NCBI GenBank assembly: GCA_035578155.1
Contig: JAPWDM010000005.1
Coordinates: forward strand, 22,876,877 to 22,940,876
Source of the DNA: Brachynemurus nebulosus
Lineage: Eukaryota > Arthropoda > Insecta > Neuroptera > Myrmeleontidae
Direction: 5' to 3'
Length of the DNA: 64,000 bases
Under the pieces are notes generated by a model. It was given only the letters and a program-made list of their open reading frames with translations, was not told where the DNA came from and searched no databases. Shown here piece by piece: positions 1 through 12,131 of this stretch. Positions within the stretch are counted from its first letter, which is position 1. Every line of letters starts with the position of its first letter. Made by a program: the position numbers and the translations under genes.

Positions 1-733
1 TGTTTGAAATTAAAAATATTTTTAATATTCCGATACTTTAGAGTGATTTTATTTTTATAATCGTGTTTATTACAAAATACTGGAGTGGAATACAAAATAT
101 TTTGATTAATAAAATTTTTTTTTGAACAGATAAAGTATATCAAATTACATGAAAGTCACATCCATGATATGTACATAATTGATGTTAAAGGCCGTATTAG
201 AATATAACTTAAGTTATAGTTCAAAATTTATACTTTTTCGAAATTATATTTTGTCGGAATAATGATAAAATTAATGAATTTTGATAATTGTCGTAACAAA
301 GTTGAAATTTAATATTTTTTCACTTGTATTCAATTTTGTTAGTTCACTTTAATGAGTTATTCAGGGTTACAGAAAAAAAAATATATATAATTTTTTTCCC
401 CGGTATTTTTATTCGAAAACGAAATATTGAGCAGTTGTTGAGTTACATTAACAAATATAGAGGGTGGAGAGTAAATAACTCTCGTCGTTTGTATAGGAGT
501 GACTCACAGCACCCTATAGACACTAAAACCACAGGAATTTTTCCGGAATTAACAGTTTGAGAAAATCGCAAATGAACTACTCTGTACTGACTAAATAGAG
601 AACTTGTGTTAATTTTATATGACTAAAAATTTATGTTTAAATAAAAAAAAAAATTATTTGGAGTACCTACCTATATTCTAAAAAAAATTTTTTTATTAAA
701 AATTTTATTTTTTTATAAATTATTTATAAAAAC
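1..733. other. AT-rich sequence, no gene seen
   Basis: No conserved coding segment or clear transposon end is visible. It lies downstream (minus-strand sense) of the THAP exon at 890-1108, so one or more later exons of that gene could be here. I found no open stretch with a plausible acceptor that I could support. Confidence 0.4.
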
Positions 734-773
734 TGGATAATTTTTCGTGTAAAAAAACGACTTGTGATTGACT

Positions 774-1307
774 GTGACGTCATTATATCCGTCGGAGCTG
801 AGAGCCAATGAAAGTTACGCTATATACGCTATTCATTATAAATGTCAAATGATTCTATTACCAATAATGTTAAGTATATATTTACTTACATCAAAATGGT
901 CTTCACAGCCACAAGAAATTGTTCGAAGACATTTATCAGGGCAATTAGTAGCGATACACCATTGTTTTCTCACTTCTTCGTTTTTAGGTACGAAAATAAA
1001 ACATTTTCCCGGAGTAGAGTAAGTAGTGTTACGACAAGAAGGTACAAAACAATACTTGTAACTTTCCGGATTTGGTAAAAGATTTTGTTTAATATTATCA
1101 GACTCCATTTTTCTGTACTTTTGAATATGTTGTTTGCTATCAAGAATTTTTTATTGCTTCTAAAATTTTTTTTACACTTAATTGATTATTTTTCCACAAA
1201 TATAATCTATATTGTGAAACAGTTGTTTATTTTTTTCAAACTGACAAGGCAACATAGATGTTTTATCATGTCACCATGGCGTTACTCAACGAATATACTG
1301 ACGTCAC
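774..1307. repeat. Inverted repeat flanking the THAP exon
   Basis: The left arm from 774 reads GTGACGTCATTATATCCGT. The reverse complement from 1307 reads GTGACGTCAGTATATTCGT, two mismatches in 19. Outside both arms a GGATAATTTTT word also recurs in inverted orientation (about 735 and 1362). This resembles the ends of a miniature element or of a THAP-carrying transposon. No target-site duplication was identified, so the true boundaries are unsettled. Confidence 0.5.
890..1108 (-). CDS. THAP-domain protein, first coding exon (partial gene)
   Basis: A 73-codon open exon starting at ATG (1106-1108) encodes a C2CH THAP zinc finger, a sequence-specific DNA-binding fold found in THAP proteins and P-element-type transposases. 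Zinc ligands by position are C20 and C25 (C-x4-C), then C68 and H71 in CEDHF, with 42 residues between the pairs. The conserved tryptophan is W50 in the RKQW context. Right after HFD the minus strand reads GTAAGT (889-884), a perfect donor, and the frame only continues 14 codons before a stop, so the exon almost certainly ends at 890. The AVPTIF-type end of the domain would be on the next exon, toward or past the left edge. The exon sits between inverted GTGACGTCA motifs (774 and 1307), so it may belong to a transposon-derived THAP family rather than a host gene. Confidence 0.8.
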
Positions 1308-1369
1308 TAGCGTTTAAATTTAGGTTTTAAAAAAGCAATTTTTAATTAAAAAAATTATCCGAGGGTTAA

Positions 1370-3335
1370 AATATGAGATGATCAGAGCCGGATTAAAAAA
1401 AAAATTGAAGGGCCCCTTGGTTACTCATGTTTTGTATCGAATTTTTTCTGTTAAAAAACATTTTTAGTCCAAATTTATTGACAAATGTTAATTACATGGG
1501 TGAGATCTACCCACTGTTTTCGCAGCGAGACTTAAATAATTTCCACCCTGTATAAGACATAAAACTTCAAACGTGTTTTTAAAATCGACGCATGCCCGTA
1601 GCTTTGCCCATAGCTTTTAATTAATTATTATTAAAGCTATTATTTTTTTTTTCCGAATCGGTGTAATTTTAACTTTAGTGAGTCAGAAAATTTGTTTTCT
1701 TCAAAACCTCATTTGATTTTCTAATTTCTGATCACCCACTGGAACTCCGTGCTGTGCGTGATAAAAGACGTTTTTTTTTGGGCATCAGCTTTAATGTCCC
1801 ATATAAAATACATTGTCATCAGGCAAAAAGAAATTAAAATTTTTTTGGATACTTAACCCCTTCCAGTATGATTTAGTCATTAAAAATTGTGCATGAAAGA
1901 ACTATTTAATTTTTACTTAAAAAGACTTGTTTCATTTTATAATTATCACATATTGTTAATTAAAATTATATTATTTCCAAACAAAAAAATCAAATAATTC
2001 AAAGTAAAACTTTAGTCGCATGACGAGTATAGAGCTATACTCGTGATTTTACCGAAAGGAGTTAAAGGAATGCCTAATAATGTGCAAAAGGTTTCAGATC
2101 GATTGCATATAAGGATTCTTTAGAAAAAAAATTATTGAAAATGTTGCTTTTTTTAGCCTCTAACTCTGAATAACCCCTTAATGAGATTCCAAATAACGAA
2201 TACACTTTGTTTCATTATAATCGAACCTTTATACGTATTCATATGTACAATCAATTGAAATGTTCTGTACCGAATATACAAATATATCAAAGGTATGTGA
2301 TGTACATATCCACATATTGTATTGTACATACATATCATTACATATTATCTCCTCTCTCCCGAGTTCAGTCCGTAGTGAAATATGTATAAATGAAACGATT
2401 TCATTGCTCACATTCCTCAAATTCCAATCACCTCCAACACATCTTGTTATTTCGTACTCACTTCTTATATCTTACAACTTACAGTAAAAATGTGTTGCTT
2501 TGTGTGAATTCTTTTCATCATCTTCTTAACATCATCGTCATCGTCATCATCGTATTCTTTCTTACCTACCTATTCCATCTACGTAATGTAATACTCTAAA
2601 TTCGCCGGTTAAAATAAAATTACAGGTATTTTTTTTCTTGAAAATCAGATAACATACTATGTTTATAGTTAATTTAGTCAAAAGTGGAAAATTCATGGCT
2701 TCAGCGTTTTACATGAACGAAAATTTTGTCGCACGACAATTATTGTCTATCCTGGATTATTCCTAATAAACAGTAATTTTTTACTAAAATACAATTAAAA
2801 ATTAATAATTCTCACTGCGAGTAATAAATAAACACATTACTCATTAGTATCATTTCATTCACCACAGGCAGACGTTGTCATACCAAAAACATCTCCGGTT
2901 TCTGTTTACTAATATTTTTATCTTGTACAGGATGTTTCAAGCAACTAATAACATAGAAAAGAAATTGTCTAAATGTTACCGTTAAATTTAATATAAACGT
3001 GTCTTTTATGCTCTTCTGTTTCTTAACTTAAATGTTGTTACTAACCTAAGAGAGAGAGTATTACATTTCATTCAAATTTAATTATTTGTACATGTAGCGG
3101 TTTCACTGATTGGATAACTATTCCAAAATGTATTTTTTGAATTGCCAAAAACACATCGAATGCCGGTGTTGTCCGCCATATTGATTTCTCACTAATGACA
3201 AATCGATTGAGTCAATTTGCCTTGTGAACCATTCAAATATTCGATTGTTAACTTTTTAGGGAGGAGCTTAAATCATTCTTAACTTACCGTGTTCTCCTTT
3301 CTCAAATTTTTTGTATTGTACAAGTGAAAATAGAC
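1370..3335. other. Intergenic, no supported gene
   Basis: AT-rich sequence with scattered short open frames that look random. A short CAT/CGT-type trinucleotide run (about 2528-2556) is the only simple repeat worth naming. A CAGAGCCGG word at 1384 resembles a hAT end but has no partner. Confidence 0.4.
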
Positions 3336-3339
3336 AAGT

Positions 3340-3485
3340 CTTGGGGGGGGGGGGCGCCAAAAAGTAATTTAAAGGGGCTTGAGTGAGGGCTAGTGATTTA
3401 AGAGAGTGATTTAATTTTGTTTTTTCTACAGGGGCGCCATTTTTTGACCCTGCCCCGGGCGCCACTTAGCCTAGGTCCGGCCCTG
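3340..3485. mobile_element. Fragment of a hAT-like element (right end)
   Basis: A run of G (about 3344-3354) is followed by two GGCGCC-type blocks, and the segment ends in GGTCCGGCCCTG. This is the reverse complement of the CAGGGCCGGA-type hAT terminus seen at 52384. The matching left terminus is not visible, so this is a truncated or diverged copy. Confidence 0.5.
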
Positions 3486-3679
3486 GTAGTCCATCTGGAT
3501 TTCGACCTAAATGGGTTGATAGGACTTGGCTATTATTATTTTAATTAGAAATCATGTGACGATTAAAAAATTACTTAAGTAAATCGGTTGAGGAATCGAA
3601 TTCAAAATCTTTTGAAAATCAGTCAAACGCCTTACCAATTAGGCCACCAATCCTCTTGTTGAGTGCCATTCTACTTTAA

Positions 3680-3985
3680 CCCTTAACCGGTAAGGTGAAT
3701 TTTTATAATACTCACGGTAAAGTGATGTCTGAGAGACATCAACAAATTAACATACCGTGGATTGGTAAGATAGCTGGAGCCAAAATAGTCAAAACTGGAG
3801 ACCACACGTATATGCATGTATCAAACACTCCCCTTACGCCAGCAGGGTAAAATTTTCCCTAAACCATAAAAGAATAAACAAATGTTCAGTTAACAAAAAC
3901 AACCAGGGAGGAAGAAAACTGAAAGAATATATTTGTATAATATATATTTATATATTCTCACAGACATCACCTTACCAGTTAAAGG
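3680..3985. mobile_element. piggyBac-like miniature element with TTAA duplication
   Basis: The ends are CCCTTAACCGGTAAGG (left) and, reverse-complemented, CCTTTAACTGGTAAGG (right). TTAA lies on both sides (3676-3679 and 3986-3989). TTAA target sites and CCC-starting ends are the hallmark of piggyBac. The 306-bp body has no coding capacity. Confidence 0.75.
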
Positions 3986-3989
3986 TTAA

Positions 3990-5011
3990 TAATAATAACA
4001 CACCAATCACATGATAACACAATAATTTGGTCATTTATACCAAAGTAAATTGTGTCTTTAGCTGAACATTAAAATGGATAATACAAACAAAAGTTCGCTA
4101 TATTTGATAATAATTTACTTTTACAAGCACACCGACAATTGAAATTAAAACATTAGTAAGATAAAACATTTGTTAATCGTCTGAACTGTTGTTTATTTAA
4201 TAAAACAAACTATTTGAACGTGCGTTAAGATAATTTTTTTTAATATCTCAAGCATTGATCAAGCTGGTATGTCAGCAATTAGCATTGTTAACATATTTAA
4301 GGTATTTTGTTATATAATTGAGTTCAAAATGTTAATCACATTGAAATGAGTCCAAAACTGAAGAAATCATGCCGACAATTTTGAGAGGATTGTTCAGGAT
4401 TACTGTATAAACTGTGCTAAACCATTTTTCCCAAATTTTCCCGTTTAGTAGTTTTCTTGAAGAGCCTAAAATTTTCGTGAGAAGTGTAAAATATTTTTTT
4501 TAAATAAAACTTTTGAAGTATTATTTTATTTTTCTTATTTTTTTATTTTTAAATTTTTGTACATCAGTCGCATGTTTAGTTCCGTTTTGCCGCATGCAAG
4601 ACCCAGCCAACTAAGAATTGTATGTATGTTAATAGATGCATATTTCCGGAATGTATTTTAATAAAGCATATTTTTACACACACCACACACGTTCACATAA
4701 TAATACTGTCGCATGAATAATTATACCTGTGAGTTGCGCAAATGGAACAAAAATATTCAATCTGAAAAGGTTGGCGATTCACGGAATCATGTAATTTTAT
4801 AATAATAGAACATTTTAAAGATTAATGAATACACTGCCTATTTTTTACTAATACAGGTGTGGAAAACTTAAAGAAAGAAAGAAATATATTTTTTATTCTT
4901 TTTAAGTAGTACTATAAACATATCATTTAATATACAGTGTTTTTAATATAATAAGCATGTAATGCAATATTTATTACGAAATAATAGGTAAAAAAAATAT
5001 TTTCAATATTT
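3990..5011. other. Intergenic, nothing recognised
   Basis: AT-rich, no coding segment, no clear element ends. Confidence 0.4.
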
Positions 5012-5252
5012 TATAGCTCGGGCCTTTTAACTTGTCAGTGCGCAGAAAACGAATTTAACACGTACATCTAATAGTAGGTAATAAAAGAGGGAACGAAAGA
5101 GAACAATATGTTTGTTAAAAAAATGTCTCTTTTAATATGATTTAAACCTAGATATTTTTCAGATGTTATTGTCTCTTATTTGTAATGTATTTTCAAATAT
5201 ATCTATCTGTATCATGCGCGGGTTACTGCCAAGTTAAAAGGCCCGAGCTATA
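5012..5252. mobile_element. Miniature inverted-repeat element
   Basis: The termini TATAGCTCGGGCCTTTTAAC and its exact reverse complement enclose 241 bp. A TA at each outer edge would fit a TA target site (Tc1/mariner-type), but the superfamily is not certain. Confidence 0.65.
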
Positions 5253-5422
5253 TCTGATTTATTTTACATTAAAATATATTGTAAACATACATACTCTTTT
5301 TTGTATTATACATACATATACACATAGAATTTGCAAGTCAAACTTGTCACCTGTATATTTCAAAATTTTTAGTTAAAAGGAGAAAAAAGTATAATTTTTC
5401 TTTTTTATTTATTCAAAGTGTA

Positions 5423-5960
5423 CAGCTGAACTCTTTTTTATGCAGTCCTTTTTTGTGCGATTTTTTTATGCGGTTTGTAAAAAATGGCCATTAAACTGCA
5501 TAATGTGAATCACAATTACGAGACAGTAAAAAACTTCAACAATTACTATAATAACTTTCTTTGATAAAAATACTTTTTAACGGCTTTTAAGCATTTAATC
5601 AATACATTGCATAAGAACATAAGTTATTGCATCATTTAATTTTGTTACAGATAGTTGTATTTTTCAAAATTTTCATAATATTATAAAATTGAAATAAAAT
5701 GTTTCTACGTATAAATTAATGCTTTATCTTATTTATAGAAGCAACTTCTAAGGAACTTTTTAAATTTTGAGCGTTTTGAGTGGTTTCTTCGATGAAACTT
5801 CTTTTATGTGGTCCCGAGCAACCGCATAAAAAAAGTTTTTTGTACAATCTGGATCGAACTGTACTTTTTATAGCTAATTATGATATTTTTGAATATATTT
5901 TTTTTGTGCGATTTTTTTTTATGCGCCCCCCTATCCACCGCACAAAAAAGAGTTCAGCTG
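5423..5960. mobile_element. pogo/mariner-like non-autonomous element, copy 1
   Basis: The ends CAGCTGAACTCTTTTTTATG and AAAAAAGAGTTCAGCTG are inverted and bounded by TA (5421-5422 and 5961-5962). The second half contains repeated TGCGATTTTTTTATG words also present near the left end. A second, left-degraded copy is at 41670-42133 in VGLL4 intron 1. No open frame of note. Confidence 0.75.
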
Positions 5961-5963
5961 TAT

Positions 5964-6305
5964 TAGGAGCCATCCATTAATTACGTACGCAAACAGGAGG
6001 AGGGTAGGGATAGTGGTCTAGTGTAATGGTGTGTGACGACCGGGGGGGGGGGGTCCAAGCAAACATAATGTCACGTTTGAAAAACTTGAAGAACAGAAAA
6101 AAAACGATACTTTCCCAAAAATATGTCAGCGAACAAAAAAATATTTCAAATTATAGTTAGTGAGCAACAAAAAAAAAAAAACGATTTCATTATAATTATG
6201 TCTAATCAATCCCTTGGGGGAGAGATTCAAGTAAGGGTGACGTAATATTAGATGAAACTAAATTGAATTTGAACCAATTCTTCTGACGTATAATTTGTGA
6301 AATAA
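5964..6305. mobile_element. Miniature element with a TTAATTACGTACGC end
   Basis: It begins directly after the TA of the preceding pogo-like element with GGAGCCATCCATTAATTACG. It contains a G-run (about 6042-6051) and TCCAAGCAAACATAATGTCA. A GGGTGACGTAAT stretch lies near the degraded right end. The right boundary is approximate. Confidence 0.5.
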
Positions 6306-6742
6306 AATTCTTCAAAATTACTTTTTTAACACACGGCTAATCGTGGAATCGCAACGCTAACTATTGGATACGGGAGACATTTTTAATATATGGTCACTGC
6401 GCATCTCACTTTCAAATGTACAATTATCTGTGTTAAAAATACATACACACACCACATGTGGAAACGAGTACTCGTGACGGGAAATAAATTTTATTTATTT
6501 GTACTGTTCCTTACAAATGAAAAATTCACAAGAAACACAAAGCAGTGAATGAGTTTTGTAAAGAATAGAATTAAGTGATCGCCAACTGTAGAGGAAAATA
6601 AATACAAACTGGAACGTTGAACAAAGAAGAATTCTATGTTCCATTTTTGCGGCGAAAAAAGTAACTATCTGATGAGGATGACATTATAAATTCAGAATAT
6701 AATATAATAGTTGTCGGCAATTAATTCTGTGTGATGTTTATC
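6306..6742. other. Intergenic, nothing recognised
   Basis: AT-rich sequence without coding or repeat signals I could support. Confidence 0.35.
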
Positions 6743-6750
6743 ACTACAGT

Positions 6751-7572
6751 CAGCCCCGGATCTACGATTTTTTAGAACCAGGGCAGAAACTTGAAAATGG
6801 CGCCCCCCTCTCCAACGTTTGACATCAATTGTCAAAAAAACTCATAAGTAAATAAGTCCTTTATAAAACTCCAATTTTTCCCGTTGCGGCAACGATTAAA
6901 ATTGAGGGTTTTGTAAAGGATCAATATAGGTACAAGTTGATTTCTTATTTTAATAAATCTACTCCGAAAGCACTACAAGTTGTGCAAATTTCAAATTTTT
7001 GTAAAAATTAAAGAATACAAGTTTCACAATTGAAATAGTGTGTATTTGTTTCCTAATGGGTAGTTGTACCCGTATAGCTTATTCTCATAAAAAATACTAA
7101 GCGAGGTTTAAAACATTCCTTCTTTAAGAAAAAAAAAATGTTCAAAAAGTGAATTTTGCTAAATTTTGATATCCAACTTTAGGTAAAGTTTTCTTATGAA
7201 AGGGACGAAAATAGGTTAAATATGGACATCACTTAAAGAGACATTTATTACCTTCAAAATGGTTTTTATTTCAACCTTTTAGGATGAACGGATTATGAAA
7301 TATGTGGCTGGAAACACAAAAATCAGCGCAAATTGGAAAACAAAAATGGCTACCACTGTTAAACGGTTCAAGATGATTTTTTAAGAATTATTCTTAATAC
7401 TTCAAATATAGAAACAACTGGAAGAATATTAATTTTTTCTAAAATGGTCGAGCAACCAACTTTTTTTAGACCATTTGATATAGACCGACCTGGTATGATT
7501 TTGGCGCCCCCTAAAACTGACGCCCGTGGCAGGGGCCCCAGTTTGCGCCCCCCTCCCTTAGATCCGGGCCTG
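6751..7572. mobile_element. hAT non-autonomous element, family A, copy 1
   Basis: The ends are CAGCCCCGGATCTACG and, inverted, CAGGCCCGGATCTAAG. The 8-bp flanks ACTACAGT (6743-6750) and ACTACAGA (7573-7580) match in 7 of 8 positions, as expected of an aged hAT duplication. GGCGCCCCC blocks lie just inside both ends. The reverse-oriented second copy at 14410-17681 carries the same sequence. Confidence 0.85.
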
Positions 7573-7580
7573 ACTACAGA

Positions 7581-8060
7581 ATCAGTAGAAAAAAGTCGTC
7601 GCAAATTGGAACCAATTTATTCTATGTATTTTATTGGAAGATTAAGTGCGAACGCGATAACCTTGCTCCACATTTGCCTATATGTTTAATTACTATATTT
7701 TTTTTCCTTTTAAATACCCAATTGAAAACAAAACAAAATTGAAGAAAGTAAGTACTATCTTACTTTCTCTCTAGTAAGTCTCTAATATAATTATAAGCAT
7801 CATGATTTTGTAAACGGTGAGAGATAGAATTTCGAATTATGTCGAAGTACTATAGCTACTTAGAGAGCTGGTGGCAATTTCGATATAAGATTTCATCGTA
7901 ATTGATAGTAATATGTTATGTAGTTTATTACTGTGCGAATCAGAAAAAATTAGAGCGGAGTTCAGATGGTGCTGACTTTTCTTGAAAATAAATTTTGAAA
8001 ATTTTAAGAAAAAAGCTCCCTTAAGTTATATCATCTGCCATTTATATATTGTGTTAAGGG
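7581..8060. other. Intergenic, nothing recognised
   Basis: No supported coding segment; a small inverted AAGTAAG/CTTACTT pair sits near 7747-7770. Confidence 0.35.
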
Positions 8061-8079
8061 CGATAAGTATATAATAAAT

Positions 8080-8305
8080 TTGTGGAAGGCAGCGATTTCG
8101 ACTCATTTGTCCTCTCGTCAGAAGTTCACTTTCCTCGAGTTAACAAGAAAAAAATCCATTTTCCCCCTGTCAACATCATTTCCCCCAAAAAATTCAGACA
8201 GCGAGCTGAAAAAGAACCTTTTGCCTTTTTCCCTATTACGCCCATGTTTTTCCCCGTTACGCCCTGGAGCAACTGCTCCATCTGCTTCATTGTAGTTACG
8301 TCCCT
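8080..8305. mobile_element. Probable right part of a hAT-like element
   Basis: A block with repeated CCCCC words (TTTTCCCCCTGTC, TTTCCCCCAAAA, TTACGCCC twice) ends in GTAGTTACGTCCCTG. Its reverse complement CAGGGACGTAACTAC is a typical hAT terminus. The left end and duplication were not found. Confidence 0.35.
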
Positions 8306-8939
8306 GTGTAAATTTGCAGACATACAAATATTTGTTTATAACAAACATTTTGTATCTCTTTGTTGAAAATAATATTTTGAACCAATGATGACCTGCATTT
8401 TTATTTTATCAGTTTGCCACAGTGTTGGTATTTCTGGAATGTCAAGGGCGAATAAAAATTTCTATTCAGTCGGATTTTCATTGCGCAAACAGTATGATAT
8501 GTATACACATATTTGTAGTTGTACCCAATATGGGTTATTATTATGAATTAAAGATGCATTATCATCTGAAATCAATTATTCAATTGGATTTCCCAAGATT
8601 TCGTAATTTTTTTGTTTAAATTTTACTTTAAGGCAAAACTTACATTCTATCGGGTCAAAAAATTAATTCCTTTCTTACATATTCCCATAAATTAAACTCG
8701 AAACGCACAAAATTGACCCAATAATGTCCTAACTCATCGAATAGTAATGTTTTAGGCATGAAACTGTATTGTTTCTTATAAAAACACTGTCGACACTTTT
8801 TGACTATCTATTTATTAGTAATACTAGCCATATACCCACCCAATGGGATTTACCACCAGCAACATCTCAGGATGTCAGTCAGTGTTACAGATTTATTAAA
8901 ATAAGGTATTATTTATTTTACTAGCCATAGTACCATATT

Positions 8940-9059
8940 AGCGAATTTTCAGAATGGAATTCAGCTATTACAGCCACTGTCATGACGCGACTTGAGCCCG
9001 GGACCATGTGCAGAAATTTGTTTTGAGGTCCCTAGAAACCGAAAATAATATTCACTAAA

Positions 9060-9155
<96 letters not shown>

Positions 9156-9690
9156 GCACGATAACTCTCGAACGAAATGTCCTACTTTTACAAAATTTGG
9201 TGAAAATATTGGAAGTCCCAAACTCTTGGATGAGTTCTTCAGCCAGACACGTCGGATGCCAGGAACATGGTTTTATGGTTTTTGTTCTTGCAAAAAATTA
9301 GTTTTTTGCCAAAATTTCCACTTATTCAAAAATTTTTGCGAAATTTTTTTACACCATTTAAAAGAGGAGAAAAAAATTACATAAACAAGGTCTTTAAACT
9401 ATTCTTCTATGTCAACTAGTTTCCGAGAAAAACTAATTTTTATAAACGGAAATTCGCTATGTTATGCAGGATGCTGCGACAGGGGTATTTTTATATATCT
9501 CTAACTTCAAAAATGACGAATTTCCATACAAATTTTCATCCCGTATTTAACGCACTAAGGGGACGAATTTTCAAAAATCCTTTCTTAGTGTTCACCTATG
9601 TTACATAGGGAACTCCTGTGCGAAATTTCATTCTTCTAAACGCAACAGTTTAAGCTGTGCGTTGTCTGTCAGTCAGTCAGTGTTAGAGAT
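8940..9690 (+). repeat. Microsatellite-bearing interspersed element, copy 1
   Basis: It starts with AGCGAATTTTCAGAATGG and contains GAAATTTGTTTTGAGGTCCC just before a TA/TG tract (9061-9152). It continues with CGATAACTCTCGAACG and a conserved TTTGGTGAAAATATTGGAAG block. It ends near GGATGCTGCGACAGGGGTAT and a CTGTCAGTCAGTCAGTGTTA word. Related copies are at 33959-34440, 34545-34975 and, without the tract, 44475-44580. Confidence 0.7.
9061..9152. repeat. (TA)n followed by (TG)n microsatellite
   Basis: About 29 TA units run directly into about 16 TG units. It produces spurious open frames on both strands. Confidence 0.95.
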
Positions 9691-10035
9691 TTATTAAGTA
9701 GTTTTTCGATTCAAAATCACCGTTTTTTAAAATTATGAAATGACACCAATGAATAGTATGAATAGCTGACGTATATGCCTGTGTTGTAATTTTTTATGCT
9801 ACCTGCTGAGTTGCTGTTTAAATAAATAGAAAATTCAGTTGATTGCTAATAAATTAATAAATAAGCTGGAAAATCTGAAATTTCGCTTTAGAATTTGTTA
9901 TTTGTAGTTTTCTTCTTGGGCATAACACGATGAAAACCAATAAAAACGCTGCTGATTTGAAAAGCCTCAAATAGATACATGTAGTTTTAGCTCAAAACTG
10001 ATAAAATAAAGAAAATTTTTTCATTTGTATTTTTA

Positions 10036-10255
10036 ATTGATCAGTTTTATCGACAAATTTATATTATATAGTCCCATTTAAAAAATTATAAGTTTGCATT
10101 GTAACTCGAAAACCATAAGGGCTATAAAACTCCCGACTATAGTAAGTGTTTGCCCCCACCGGTATCTACAAGTTTTATTTAAACAATTTTTTGACAAAAT
10201 CAGCGGTTTGACCATAATATAAATGAAAACTCTCAAAAAACTCATCCTATATGTA
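10036..10255. repeat. Interspersed repeat, copy 1
   Basis: The segment GATCAGTTTTATCGACAAAT ... CGAAAACCATAAGGGCTATA ... AAATCAGCGGTTTG ... CTCTCAAAAAACTCA recurs at 27808-28022 in the same order and orientation with moderate divergence. No coding capacity; class unknown. Confidence 0.7.
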
Positions 10256-10430
10256 GACATTCTGTATGTTAAAAACTTAATGTGTATATATCTCTTAGTA
10301 TTTTGTTACTAACATTTTTCAAGTTGTTAATAACATTTTTCCAGTTGTTCTTCAAATTATTCAAACACCATTCAAATTATTTTTCCAATTGAGGAACTCC
10401 CGTATTTTCCAACAATCCAACAATCTAGAA

Positions 10431-10976
10431 TAGGGATGATGGATATTAGAAAAACATCGATGTTAACATCGATGCAAGAGTATCGATATACGATATATAT
10501 CGAAAGAAAAACATCGATGTTTACGTAACAAAATAAACAACCATTATAATCTATTATTTTATTTATTAAAGATTAACATTGGCAGTATTTATTTGGTACA
10601 CTTTGCTAAAAAGTCACTTTGTTAGAAGTTTTCCTTTTAATCTGTTCCTTTGTATACGCAAATGCTGCCCATCTTTTGAAAAAGTCTCTCTGAAGCTGTT
10701 GAAGTTGCTGTGCAACACAAATATTTAATGGCAGCTTTTTTCAAGTTTGGATAAGTGAATCCTAGAACTTGCCATAAAGGTAATGGATTTTGTTTTAAAT
10801 CAGTTACAGGATTTTTTAAATACTGGATAGCTTAGAGTAATATCGATGTTTCGATATTATTCTCGTAACATCGATGCGTCGATGTTATCGAGGACATAAC
10901 ATCGATGTAAAAACATCGATGTTTTCCTGCTAAACATCGATGTTTTTCTACCGTCGATGAATATCGATCATCCCTA
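10431..10976. mobile_element. hAT element with perfect 8-bp duplication
   Basis: The termini TAGGGATGATGGATATT and, inverted, TAGGGATGATCGATATT are flanked by identical ATCTAGAA copies (10423-10430 and 10977-10984). Both subterminal regions carry many ACATCGATGT palindromes, which look like clustered transposase-binding sites. Between them is a decayed transposase C-terminus on the minus strand. The perfect duplication suggests a fairly recent insertion. Confidence 0.9.
10604..10833 (-). pseudogene. hAT transposase C-terminal dimerisation domain remnant
   Basis: Minus-strand translation gives a YLKNP start, then PLPLWQVLGFTYPNLKKAA and a CTATSTASERLFQKMG block. These match the order and key residues of the hAT family dimerisation domain (PLxWW, YPxLxxxAxxYL, ATSxxSER). 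Stops follow the block and the frame seems to shift shortly after it, so it is not functional. It lies wholly inside the 10431-10976 element and identifies the superfamily of its parent. Confidence 0.85.
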
Positions 10977-10984
10977 ATCTAGAA

Positions 10985-12130
10985 TCCCCATTTAACAGAA
11001 AATGTGATTTTGTATAGTATGTATAGTTAACTTTATGTAATAAGTACTTCAAATTTTTTACTCTAATTTTAAATTAAAAACACTGATAAATTATTTAATT
11101 ATTAAATAAATAAAATTTTAATAAATATTTGAAAAAAATTCATGATAATTTAATCAAATAGCTGATTATACAAATATCTACGCATATTTTATATTAAAGT
11201 TTGTATGTATGTCTTCTTTAACAATTACTAAAATTAATTTTTCATAATTAATTCGTAATTAATGTATGCGTTAATTAATACTGTTAACAATAATGACTGG
11301 AAAACTGCTTTTACTATAGCGTCGTAATCACTTTCTATTTTTTATTGTTTACTCAAAGTGAGAGCACTGTATCTAATAACTGAAACAGTTAATACAGCAA
11401 AGAATTTGGATACAATCGGATGTATATAATTATGTTTTCTATAAACTGATTGAATTTTTTGGATAATTTAGGTTATTTTAAAGATAATATTTGTATTTTA
11501 TGTAGAACAATTTGGCCTTTATCACATGTGATTTGAATGAATTATTTCAGGAACTTTCAAAACTTTATTTGAAAATGAATAACCAATGGTCGAAACAATT
11601 GTTACAATTTTGTTGTTATTTTTATGAACATTACTGTGTTTGAAAGTTTATGAAAAAGTGCAATGAGGCTAAGAACGAACTATTAAGATGAAATTTTGCA
11701 TGTAGATGCTAAATATCTAAATTTTTAGAGGTATACTTTCCGTATTGAACAATAGGGATAAATTTTTTTCTTCTCGTACCGGATTGTTTGAGGTTAACTT
11801 TACTGCTGTTAAGTAAGGAAAGTGTTGAAAGAACCCAGGATTCTTAATAATCAGTCACGCATTTCGTCACTTGACCACCGATTCCTGTTCGAGAACCATC
11901 CCATTTTTTAATTGAAAACTTTTAATAGAAATTATTTCAAAATTAAATCGGTAGCTTTAAATGCTTAGATAAAGTTTAAATTAATTCACTTCCATAGTAA
12001 CGCATGAAGTGAATGGGTATACATAATATAATTGTATAAACCGTAAAAAAATATACTTAAATTTTGCACATTTTATCCCGAAAGTTGGAAAAACTGTAAC
12101 TACTTGGTAAATTTTTATCTAATCACACTA
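10985..12130. other. Intergenic, nothing recognised
   Basis: Strongly AT-rich, short random open frames only. Confidence 0.35.
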
Positions 12131-12131
12131 T

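Noticed and set aside
1384..3485. Pairing CAGAGCCGG at 1384 with GGTCCGGCCCTG at 3485 as one hAT element
   Set aside because: The 8-bp flanks do not match and the interior shows no supporting subterminal repeats.
8961..9384. Open frames on both strands with His-Thr or Cys-Val and Ile-Tyr runs
   Set aside because: They are translations of the TA/TG microsatellite. The same happens at 34424-34765.
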